Below are positions 1 to 5,394 of a stretch of DNA of 6,461 nt, one piece after another. The stretch comes from an uncultured Caulobacter sp. GTDB taxonomy: Bacteria; Pseudomonadota; Alphaproteobacteria; Caulobacterales; Caulobacteraceae. The stretch lies in assembly GCA_937991555.1 (NCBI GenBank), contig CALKHU010000058.1, forward strand, positions 1 through 6,461. Direction: 5' to 3'. Made by a program: the position numbers and the translations under genes. The first letter of the stretch is position 1. The number at the start of each line of letters is the position of its first letter. Under the pieces are notes generated by a model that had not been told where the DNA came from, did no database searches, and saw only the letters and a list, made by a program, of their open reading frames with translations.

Positions 1-335
1 CCGTCCACGACCTCCACCGCCCACCGCTCCAGCCGATCCCCCGCGCAGGGGCCGCTCGTCGCCAGCCCGTCCTCGATCCGGAACAGCGCCCCGTGGCCGG
101 CGCAGAGGATGAGGTCGCCCTCGCGGGTCAGGTGCCGTCCCCTCGGTCCGGCCAGCGGCCAGCCGGCGTGCGGGCAGCGGTCGACGTAGCCGAACACCTC
201 GCCGTCCCTGCGGACCACGAAGCCGGCGAACAGGCGATCGCCCGCGCGGAAGCGGAAATCGCGGCTGCCGGGGTCCGCAAGGTCGGCCAGGGCGCAGAGC
301 GTCGTCCCGGCCGGCGGGCGGGCCGGATCGCTCAG
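1..335 (-). CDS. Small Rieske [2Fe-2S] ferredoxin-like protein, partial (C-terminus beyond left edge), probable CTG start
   Basis: This is a small soluble Rieske-type iron-sulfur protein, probably an electron carrier or an accessory to a redox enzyme; the partner is unknown. Translating the minus strand gives 111 residues before the window ends. The cluster ligands are plain: Cys54-Pro-His56 and Cys78-Ala-Gly-His81, with 21 residues between the pairs, followed by GALF and a GPC motif typical of small Rieske proteins. There is no signal peptide or membrane segment. The frame has no ATG, GTG or TTG between the upstream in-frame stop (486-488) and codon 40, a GTG that would remove the first strands of the fold. 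The best start is therefore CTG at 333-335. It has GGAGG (minus strand, 342-346) six bases upstream and overlaps the yciI stop as CTGA, where a normal ATGA overlap would be expected. The family call is secure; the start is inferred. Confidence 0.88.
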   Translation of the reverse strand, partial: MSDPARPPAGTTLCALADLADPGSRDFRFRAGDRLFAGFVVRRDGEVFGYVDRCPHAGWPLAGPRGRHLTREGDLILCAGHGALFRIEDGLATSGPCAGDRLERWAVEVVD

Positions 336-622
336 GCGAGGCCTCCGACGGTCACCTTCCAGGGCTCGACGCTGGAACGCTCGTAGAGGCCGGCCCTGGT
401 GTAGGGGTCGTCGGCGTGGAACGCCCTGGCCGCCGCCAGATCCTCGGCCTCGATGATCATCAGCGAGCCGGCCATCGTCCCGTCCTCATGCAGGAACGGC
501 CCGCCGAGCTTCACCACGCCCGGCCTGCCGGCGATCCAGTCCAGGTGCGCCTGGCGGGTGGCGGCGCGGACGCCCGGTCCGTCGCCGGGCCTGTCCTTCC
601 ACTGGATGACGAAGAGAGGCAT
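332..622 (-). CDS. YciI-family protein (dimeric alpha+beta barrel, YCII domain)
   Basis: The 96-residue product fits a single YCII domain. It opens with a beta-strand (MPLFVIQW), followed by a helix carrying His26, a Gly40-Gly41-Pro42 turn, a second strand (SLMIIEAEDL) and the motif Asp72-Pro73-Tyr74 before a final strand. The conserved His and the Asp in DPY are the residues thought to form the putative active site of YciI proteins, whose natural reaction is not known. The start at 622 is chosen because the homologous region begins there and AAGGA lies about nine bases upstream, next to the gpsA TAA stop. The gap to gpsA is 11 bases, so the two are almost surely co-transcribed. Its stop overlaps the start of the Rieske gene. 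The open frame continues further upstream inside gpsA, but that part has no YCII character. The family is clear; the cellular role is unknown. Confidence 0.9.
   Translation of the reverse strand: MPLFVIQWKDRPGDGPGVRAATRQAHLDWIAGRPGVVKLGGPFLHEDGTMAGSLMIIEAEDLAAARAFHADDPYTRAGLYERSSVEPWKVTVGGLA
342..346 (-). promoter_or_regulatory. Ribosome binding site for the Rieske gene
   Basis: On the minus strand this reads GGAGG, a strong Shine-Dalgarno core, followed by a six-base spacer and then CTG at 335-333. It lies inside the last codons of yciI. It is the main evidence that translation of the Rieske gene starts at the CTG and not at a later GTG. Confidence 0.6.
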
Positions 623-633
623 CGACGGGTTCC

Positions 634-1632
634 TTATCGTTCGGACTTCAGAGGCCGCGACAGCAGGCCCAGGATGGCTTCGTCGACGCCGACCTCGCCG
701 GCCAGGATGGCGGCGACCGCCTCGCAGATCGGGGTCTCGACGCCCAGCCTGCGGGCCAGCGCCCGCACGGCCGGGGCCGAGGCGACGCCCTCGGCCACGG
801 TCAGCTTGCCGGCCAGCGCCTGCTCCAGCGTCTCGCCGCGGCCCAGCGCCAGCCCGACGCTCATGTTGCGCGACTGCGGGCTCGAGCAGGTCAGCACCAG
901 GTCGCCCAGGCCGCACAGGCCGGCGACCGTCTCGGCCCGGCCGCCGAGCGCCTCGGCGACGCGGGTCATCTCGGCGAAGCCGCGGGTGATCAGGGCGGCG
1001 TGGGCGGAGCGACCCAGCTGCCGGCCCTCGACCACGCCGCAGGCGATGGCGAGCACGTTCTTGATCGCGCCGCCGGCCTCGGCCCCGATCATGTCGTCGG
1101 TGACATAGGGGCGGAACGTCGGGGTGGCGATGGCGCCGGCCAGGGCCCGCGCGAGGTCCTCGTCCGGACAGGCCAGGGTCACGGCGGTCGGCAGGCCGCG
1201 GGCGACCTCGCCGGCGAAGCTGGGTCCCGACAGCACGGCGGCCGGCGCGTTGGGCAGGGTCTCGGCCAGCACCTCGGTCATCAGGCTCAGGCTGCCCTGC
1301 TCGACGCCCTTGGCGCAGAGCACGATCGGCAGGGTGTCGCGAACGTGCGCCGCCAGCGACGCCAGGGTGGCGCGCAGGTGCTGGGCCGGCGCCACCGCGA
1401 GGATGAAGTCGCAGGCCCCGAGATCCTCGAGCTCGGTGGTCGCGCTGATCGCCGGATCCAGCGCCACGCCCGGCAGGAACAGCGGGTTGTCGTTGCGGCT
1501 GTTGATCGCCTCGACCACCTCCGGCTCGCGGGCCTGGAGGGTGACGGCCAGTCCGGCGCGGGCGCAGACCTGGGCCAGGGCCGTGCCCCAGGCCCCGCCC
1601 CCGATGACGCCCGCGTAGTTGAAGCTGCTCAT
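634..1632 (-). CDS. gpsA: Glycerol-3-phosphate dehydrogenase [NAD(P)+]
   Basis: This cytoplasmic enzyme reduces dihydroxyacetone phosphate to sn-glycerol 3-phosphate, the backbone for membrane phospholipids. The 332-residue product has the normal length for GpsA. The N-terminal Rossmann fold has the nucleotide-binding motif Gly11-Gly-Gly-Ala-Trp-Gly16. Next come CAKG with Lys108, the SGPSFAGE segment (135-142), and the catalytic Lys191 in GAIKN. The C-terminal helical domain has GLCGLGDL (238-245) and the TCSSPQSRN segment (248-256), which in this family contacts phosphate and cofactor. The ATG at 1630-1632 overlaps the tsaD stop (ATGA), with AAGG just upstream, so translation is probably coupled to tsaD. 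A longer open frame upstream belongs to antisense reading of tsaD and is not part of the protein. No defects are visible. Confidence 0.97.
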   Translation of the reverse strand: MSSFNYAGVIGGGAWGTALAQVCARAGLAVTLQAREPEVVEAINSRNDNPLFLPGVALDPAISATTELEDLGACDFILAVAPAQHLRATLASLAAHVRDTLPIVLCAKGVEQGSLSLMTEVLAETLPNAPAAVLSGPSFAGEVARGLPTAVTLACPDEDLARALAGAIATPTFRPYVTDDMIGAEAGGAIKNVLAIACGVVEGRQLGRSAHAALITRGFAEMTRVAEALGGRAETVAGLCGLGDLVLTCSSPQSRNMSVGLALGRGETLEQALAGKLTVAEGVASAPAVRALARRLGVETPICEAVAAILAGEVGVDEAILGLLSRPLKSER

Positions 1633-2717
1633 GCCTTGGCGCCCTTGCGGCCTGGAACGTGGGTGGGACTGGCGTCCGCCGCCGCCTGGTCCAGCGGCCA
1701 GCGCGGGCGGGCCGGGGCGTCCAGCGGATCCTCGAGGCCCATCGCCAGCCGCTCGGCGGCGGCCAGGGCGATCATGGCGGCGTTGTCTGTGCAGTAGCGC
1801 AGCGGCGGGGCGTGGAACGAGAAGCCGTGCTCTCCGCACAGGGCCTCCAGCCGCGCCCGGACGGCCGCGTTCGCCGCGACGCCGCCGGCGACCACGAAGC
1901 GCAGGTCGCGACCCTGCCGACGGAGCCGATAGTCGGCCATCGCCTTGTCGGTGCGCTCGGCCAGCTGTCGGGCGATGGCGAACTGCACCGAGGCGGCGAG
2001 GTCGCGGCGGTCGGTTTCGGAGGTCAGGCCCGCGGCGGCGCGGGCGGCGGCGGTCTTCAGTCCGGAGAAGGAGAAATCGTAGTCCTTGCGGCCGAGCAGG
2101 GCGCGCGGCAGCGGGAACCGCTCCGGATCGCCGCCGACGGCCAGCCGCTCGAGCTCCGGCCCGCCGGGGTAGGGCAGGCCCATGGTCTTGGCGATCTTGT
2201 CGAACGCCTCCCCGGCGGCGTCGTCGATGGTCGAGCCCAGCCGGCGGCAGGCCCCGACGCCGGCGACCTCGAGCAGCTGGCAGTGGCCGCCGCTGACCAG
2301 CAGCAGCAGGAAGGGATAGGGAATGTCGGCCCCGAGCCGCGCCGAGACGGCGTGGCCCTCCAGATGGTTGACCGCCACCAGCGGCAGGCCGCGGGCCAGG
2401 GCGACGGCCTTGCCGAAGCTGAGGCCGACCATCACCCCGCCGACCAGGCCCGGTCCCGCGGTGGCGCCGACGCCGTCGAGGTCGCTCCAGCCGACGCCGG
2501 CGTCGCCGAGCGCCCGGGCGACGATGCCGTCGATCGACTCGACATGGGCCCGCGCGGCGATCTCCGGCACCACCCCGCCGTAGGGGCTGTGCTCGGCCAC
2601 CTGGCTGTTGATGACGCTGGACAGCACCTCGACACGGCCGTCCGCCTCGCGCCGCACGACGGCGGCGGCGGTTTCGTCGCAGCTGGTTTCGATGCCGAGG
2701 ACGGTGAGGGCGGTCAT
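1629..2717 (-). CDS. tsaD: tRNA N6-adenosine threonylcarbamoyltransferase TsaD (Gcp/Kae1 family)
   Basis: TsaD, with TsaB and TsaE, transfers the threonylcarbamoyl group from threonylcarbamoyl-AMP to A37 of ANN-decoding tRNAs, giving t6A. The product is 362 residues. It begins with the ASKHA-fold segment GIETSCDET (8-16). The metal-binding HxxxH is His118-Leu-Glu-Gly-His122, and the third ligand is Asp311 in CTDNAAM. Other signatures are SGGHCQLL (142-149), STIDDAAGEAFDK (162-174), GLPYPGG (180-186), FSFSGLKTA (215-223) and VVAGGVAAN (275-283). The ATG at 2715-2717 fits the family start exactly. No Shine-Dalgarno lies at normal distance; an AGGAGG sits 21 bases upstream. The open frame extends far upstream, but there it is only antisense to hemC. 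It is the first gene of the leftward string, and its TGA overlaps the gpsA ATG. The C-terminal tail (about 333-362) is low-complexity and probably variable. Confidence 0.97.
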   Translation of the reverse strand: MTALTVLGIETSCDETAAAVVRREADGRVEVLSSVINSQVAEHSPYGGVVPEIAARAHVESIDGIVARALGDAGVGWSDLDGVGATAGPGLVGGVMVGLSFGKAVALARGLPLVAVNHLEGHAVSARLGADIPYPFLLLLVSGGHCQLLEVAGVGACRRLGSTIDDAAGEAFDKIAKTMGLPYPGGPELERLAVGGDPERFPLPRALLGRKDYDFSFSGLKTAAARAAAGLTSETDRRDLAASVQFAIARQLAERTDKAMADYRLRRQGRDLRFVVAGGVAANAAVRARLEALCGEHGFSFHAPPLRYCTDNAAMIALAAAERLAMGLEDPLDAPARPRWPLDQAAADASPTHVPGRKGAKA

Positions 2718-2721
2718 GCAG

Positions 2722-2735
2722 GTTGCGGGTTGCGG
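2722..2735. repeat. Tandem direct repeat, two 7-bp copies of GTTGCGG
   Basis: GTTGCGG occurs twice back to back (2722-2728 and 2729-2735), just upstream of the tsaD start and within the proposed hemC -35 region. The spacing of one copy to the -10 suits the Caulobacter consensus. Two head-to-tail copies could also be a binding site, but a chance duplication cannot be excluded. Confidence 0.45.
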
Positions 2736-2760
2736 ACCCCTCCTATAGCAGCGGGGGTCC
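2734..2760. repeat. Inverted repeat (7-bp perfect arms) around the shared -10
   Basis: The arms GGACCCC (2734-2740) and GGGGTCC (2754-2760) are perfectly complementary and separated by 13 bases that contain CTATAG. It may be an operator covering both promoters, or a hairpin in an untranslated leader. On the tsaD strand, an AGGAGG (2744-2739) lies partly in one arm and would be partly hidden in such a hairpin. There is no U-tract, so it is not a typical terminator. Confidence 0.45.
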
Positions 2761-2772
2761 CAGTTCTCACCC

Positions 2773-2777
2773 GAGGT
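2773..2777 (+). promoter_or_regulatory. Ribosome binding site for hemC
   Basis: GAGGT lies 12 bases before the GTG at 2790-2792. The spacing is longer than usual, but no better site is seen, and no ATG occurs in frame between the intergenic region and the first conserved HemC residues. Confidence 0.45.
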
Positions 2778-2789
2778 AACGTCACAGCC

Positions 2790-3743
2790 GTGCCCCCGCA
2801 ACAGCCCATCCGGATCGGCACCCGCGGCAGCAAGCTCGCCCTGGCCCAGAGCGGCATGATGCGCGACCGCATCGCCGCTGCGCTCGGAGCCGCGCCCGCG
2901 CAGTACGAAGAGGTCGCGCCGCTGGTCGTGATCACCACCACCGGCGACCGCATCCAGGACCGCCGCCTGCTCGAGGTCGGCGGCAAGGCGCTGTTCACCA
3001 AGGAGATCGAGGAGGCCCTGCTCGACGGCCGCATCGACGCCGCGGTCCACTCGATGAAGGATGTGCCGGCCGAGCAGCCGCCGGGCCTGTGCATCGCCGC
3101 CGTCCCCGAGCGCGAGGACCCCCGCGACGCCTTCGTGTCGCTGGCCTACGGCTCGCTCGCCGAACTGCCGGCGGGCGCGCGCATCGGCACCGCCTCCCTG
3201 CGCCGCCAGGCGCAGATGCTGAATGTCCGGCCGGACCTCGGGATCGTCATGCTCCGCGGCAACGTCGACACCCGCCTGGCCAAGCTGGCGGCCGGCGAGG
3301 CCGACGCCATCCTGCTGGCCGCCTCGGGCCTGAACCGGCTGGGCATGGGCCAGGTGGTGAAGAGCTTCCTCGATCCGGTCGACTTCCCGCCCGCGCCGGG
3401 ACAGGGCGCGCTGGCGATCCAGACCCGCGTCGAGGACCGGGACGCGCCCTGGGCGGTCGCCCTGCGCTGCGAGGCGACCAGCCTCGCGGTGGCGGCCGAG
3501 CGCGGTGCGATGACGGCGCTGGAGGCCTCCTGCCGGACGCCGATCGGCGCCCACGCGCGGCTGGTCGACGGCGAGCTCCGGCTGCTGGTCGAGGCGCTCA
3601 GCCCGGACGGCGGGCAGAGGTTCCGGCGCGAAGGGCAGGTCATGCTCGGCGCGGCGCCCCACGAGCAGGCCTTCGAACTCGGCCTCGCCATCGGCCGCGA
3701 GGTCCAGGCCGCCGGCGGCGACGCGATCGTCCTCAAGGATTGA
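2790..3743 (+). CDS. hemC: Hydroxymethylbilane synthase (porphobilinogen deaminase)
   Basis: HemC polymerises four porphobilinogen molecules into the linear hydroxymethylbilane in the cytoplasm, using a covalently bound dipyrromethane cofactor. The 317-residue product has family length. Visible signatures are IGTRGSKLALAQS (9-21), VHSMKDVP (86-93) with the catalytic Asp91, TASLRRQAQ (134-142), LRGNVDTRL (155-163) with substrate-binding arginines, PAPGQGALAIQ (201-211), and EASCRTPIGAHA (245-256), where Cys248 should carry the cofactor. GTG at 2790 is the chosen start, since it puts the first conserved strand at residue 7. The only nearby in-frame alternative is a TTG around 2730, which would add about 20 residues unlike the family and fall inside the promoter region. 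It is the first gene of the rightward string; hemD follows after 32 bases. Confidence 0.97.
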   Translation: MPPQQPIRIGTRGSKLALAQSGMMRDRIAAALGAAPAQYEEVAPLVVITTTGDRIQDRRLLEVGGKALFTKEIEEALLDGRIDAAVHSMKDVPAEQPPGLCIAAVPEREDPRDAFVSLAYGSLAELPAGARIGTASLRRQAQMLNVRPDLGIVMLRGNVDTRLAKLAAGEADAILLAASGLNRLGMGQVVKSFLDPVDFPPAPGQGALAIQTRVEDRDAPWAVALRCEATSLAVAAERGAMTALEASCRTPIGAHARLVDGELRLLVEALSPDGGQRFRREGQVMLGAAPHEQAFELGLAIGREVQAAGGDAIVLKD

Positions 3744-3775
3744 TCCGCTTCCCGCCCGGGAGCAGGGTGCGCGGC

Positions 3776-4528
3776 ATGTCGGGGGATGGGCTCAAAGTCT
3801 GGATCACGCGGGCCGAGCCCGGCGCGCGGGCGACCGCTGACCGGGTCGCCGCCCTGGGCCATGCGCCGGTGGTCGCGCCGCTGCTGAGGATCGAGCCGGT
3901 CGCCGGGGCGGAGATCGACCTGCGCGGCGTCGCCGCCCTGGCCTTCACCAGCGCCAACGGCGTGCGCGCCTTCGCCGACCGGGAGGCCGCCCGGGACCTG
4001 AGGGTGTTCGCCGTCGGGGCCGGCACCGCGGCGGCGGCCAAGGCGGCGGGCTTCCGGCAGGTCCTGTCCGCCGACGGCGACGTCAAGGCGCTGGCCGACC
4101 GGATCGCCGCCCGCGGGCGCGAGATCCAGGGCGTGGTGCTCCATCCCGGCGCCGCCGAGCCGGCCGGGGATCTGGTCGGCGCCCTGACCGGCGCAGGCGT
4201 CGAGGCGCGCGGGGTCGCCCTCTACGATTCGGTCGCGGTGACGCCCGACCCCGCCTTTCTCGCCGTCCTGCCGGAGATCGACATCGCGCTCGTCCATTCG
4301 CCGAAGGCGGCGAGGGCGCTGGCCGGCGCCCTGCGCGGGCGCGAGGCGGGCCATCTCCGCGTCCTGTGCCTGTCGCCGGCCGTCGCCCGGCCGCTGGCGC
4401 GCGCGAAAGTGCGTGAAGTCGTCAGAGCCCCGTTTCCGATCGAGGCGGCGCTGCTTAATCTGATCGGCAGAGGGCGACCGGGAATCGCCCCCGACATCGC
4501 CAAGGGGGCTTCGAAGCGAAAGCCATGA
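3776..4528 (+). CDS. hemD: Uroporphyrinogen-III synthase
   Basis: HemD closes hydroxymethylbilane with inversion of ring D to give uroporphyrinogen III, the common precursor of haem, sirohaem and cobalamin. The 250-residue product has the usual length. HemD sequences are poorly conserved, but several family landmarks are visible: WITRAEPGA near the N-terminus, FTSANGVRAF around residue 60, FAVGAGTA around 78, LHPGAAEPAGDL around 122, YDSV around 151, and HSPKAARAL around 175 followed by CLSPAV. The start is ATG 3776-3778; an in-frame GTG at 3767 is possible, because GGGAGCAGGG (3758-3767) could serve either. The position right after hemC strongly supports the call. The last ~20 residues are basic and low-complexity, from a stretch with somewhat less extreme base composition. 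The TGA overlaps the next ATG. Confidence 0.93.
   Translation: MSGDGLKVWITRAEPGARATADRVAALGHAPVVAPLLRIEPVAGAEIDLRGVAALAFTSANGVRAFADREAARDLRVFAVGAGTAAAAKAAGFRQVLSADGDVKALADRIAARGREIQGVVLHPGAAEPAGDLVGALTGAGVEARGVALYDSVAVTPDPAFLAVLPEIDIALVHSPKAARALAGALRGREAGHLRVLCLSPAVARPLARAKVREVVRAPFPIEAALLNLIGRGRPGIAPDIAKGASKRKP
4433..4460 (+). promoter_or_regulatory. Possible internal promoter for the Mic60-like and HemY genes
   Basis: Inside the 3' end of hemD, GCTTAATC (4453-4460) matches seven of eight positions of the Caulobacter-type -10 (GCTANAWC). TTTCCGA (4433-4439) stands 13 bases upstream as a weak -35. Such an AT-containing block is unusual in this DNA and lies about 65 bases before the next start codon. 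It could also be plain coding sequence. Confidence 0.25.
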
Positions 4529-5394
4529 CCACCGCGCCCGATCCCGCCGAAATCACGCCGCCGACGGATCCGGCCCGCTACGGCCGTCGCCGCGCGTTCG
4601 GGGTCGCGTTCTGGGCCGTCGCGGCCCTGGTGGTGGTGGTGTTCGCCGTCGGCGTCGCCGGGGCCCGGCTGTGGCCGCGCATCGTCGGCCAGACCCCCGC
4701 CGCGCCGCTGGCCCAGGCCCCGGCCGCGGCCCCGCCGGTCGAGACGGCGCCGGTCCGGTCGGGCTTCGAGCCGGTCCCCGAGGCCGTCGCGCCGCAGGCG
4801 TCGGCCGAGATCGCCGCCCTGGAGGCGCGGATCGAGGTGCTCGAGGCCGGCCAGCAGCGCACGGTCAACGCCGCCGCCGCCGCCCTGGCCGCCGCCTCGC
4901 TGGCCGAGGCCACCCAGGGGTCCGGACCGTTCGAGGCCGAGCTGGCGGCCCTCGAGCGGCTGATGCCGCTGTCGGCCGAGGTGCGCGCCCTCAAGCCGTT
5001 CGCCGAGACCGGCGCCCCGAGCCGGGCGGCGCTGGCCGCCGAGTTCGACGCCGCCGCCGCCAGGGCCTCGATCGCCGCCCGCGATCCGGGTCCGCGCGGC
5101 GGCTTCCTCGACCGTCTGGCGCACGCCCTGTCGACCATCGTCGTCATCCGCCAGGTCGGCTCCACGGTCGGCGACGGCGCCGACGCCGTGCTGGCCCGGG
5201 CCGACCGCGCTCTCGCCGAGGGCGACGTGCCCGGGGCGCTGCGCATCCTGCGCGAGCTGCCGCCCGGCGCGGCGGCGGCGATGGGCGCCTGGCAGGACCG
5301 CGCCGACCGCCGCGTCGCCGTCGACCGCCTGGTGGCCTCGATCCGCCTGCAGGCGATCACCGACCTCACCGCCGTCTCGCGGGTCCAGCCATGA
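4525..5394 (+). CDS. Mic60/mitofilin-like inner-membrane protein (COG4223 type)
   Basis: This 289-residue protein has a short cytoplasmic N-terminus ending in basic residues (about 18-23). One transmembrane segment follows (about 24-47), then a Pro/Ala-rich linker (about 54-92), a short predicted coiled coil rich in Ala, Leu and Glu (about 93-130), and a helical C-terminal region (about 137-289). That C-terminal pattern (VGDGADAVLARADRAL, then GDVPGALRIL and a Trp in GAWQDRA) resembles the mitofilin signature region of alphaproteobacterial Mic60 homologues. Those homologues typically lie between hemD and hemY, as here. Mic60 proteins shape membranes, bending cristae or bacterial intracytoplasmic membranes; whether this one does so is inference. 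The coiled coil is shorter than in many homologues. The ATG overlaps hemD and the TGA overlaps hemY, both as ATGA. In older annotation such genes may be called hemX-like or hypothetical. Confidence 0.8.
   Translation: MTTAPDPAEITPPTDPARYGRRRAFGVAFWAVAALVVVVFAVGVAGARLWPRIVGQTPAAPLAQAPAAAPPVETAPVRSGFEPVPEAVAPQASAEIAALEARIEVLEAGQQRTVNAAAAALAAASLAEATQGSGPFEAELAALERLMPLSAEVRALKPFAETGAPSRAALAAEFDAAAARASIAARDPGPRGGFLDRLAHALSTIVVIRQVGSTVGDGADAVLARADRALAEGDVPGALRILRELPPGAAAAMGAWQDRADRRVAVDRLVASIRLQAITDLTAVSRVQP

Larger units (their letters stand above)
2718..2789. promoter_or_regulatory. Divergent tsaD / hemC promoter region
   Basis: These 72 bases separate two divergent first genes and must hold both promoters unless transcription enters from elsewhere. 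On the plus strand, TTGCGGG (2723-2729), a 12-base spacer and CCTATAGC (2742-2749) resemble the Caulobacter housekeeping consensus (TTGACGS, 10-14 bases, GCTANAWC). On the minus strand, GCTATAGG (2749-2742) matches the first six -10 positions well, but the corresponding -35 (GTGAGAA, 2770-2764) is weak. Both -10 candidates share the palindrome CTATAG (2743-2748), so RNA polymerase might not occupy both at once. The motif matches were made by eye; no start sites are known. Confidence 0.5.

Noticed and set aside
623..916. An N-terminal extension of the yciI frame into gpsA
   Set aside because: The extra residues are Arg/Gly-rich shadow of gpsA. The YCII domain starts at the ATG at 622, which has its own AAGGA.
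416..1797. Plus-strand open frames opposite gpsA and yciI
   Set aside because: They are antisense to clearly recognised genes, compositionally biased and without motifs.
1633..1839. An upstream extension of the gpsA frame
   Set aside because: This stretch reads the tsaD 3' end out of frame. The Rossmann motif is placed normally when translation begins at 1632.
2734..2760. The intergenic inverted repeat as a rho-independent terminator
   Set aside because: No U-tract follows on either strand, and no gene ends there: both neighbours start from this region.
2718..3662. A long N-terminal extension of the tsaD frame (677 codons in all)
   Set aside because: The part upstream of 2717 is antisense to hemC and unlike any TsaD. 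The family start falls exactly at the ATG at 2717.
3089..3775. The open frame ahead of hemD, overlapping hemC
   Set aside because: It is the +1 shadow of hemC, Arg/Gly/Pro-rich and without domains. HemD homology begins at about the ATG at 3776.
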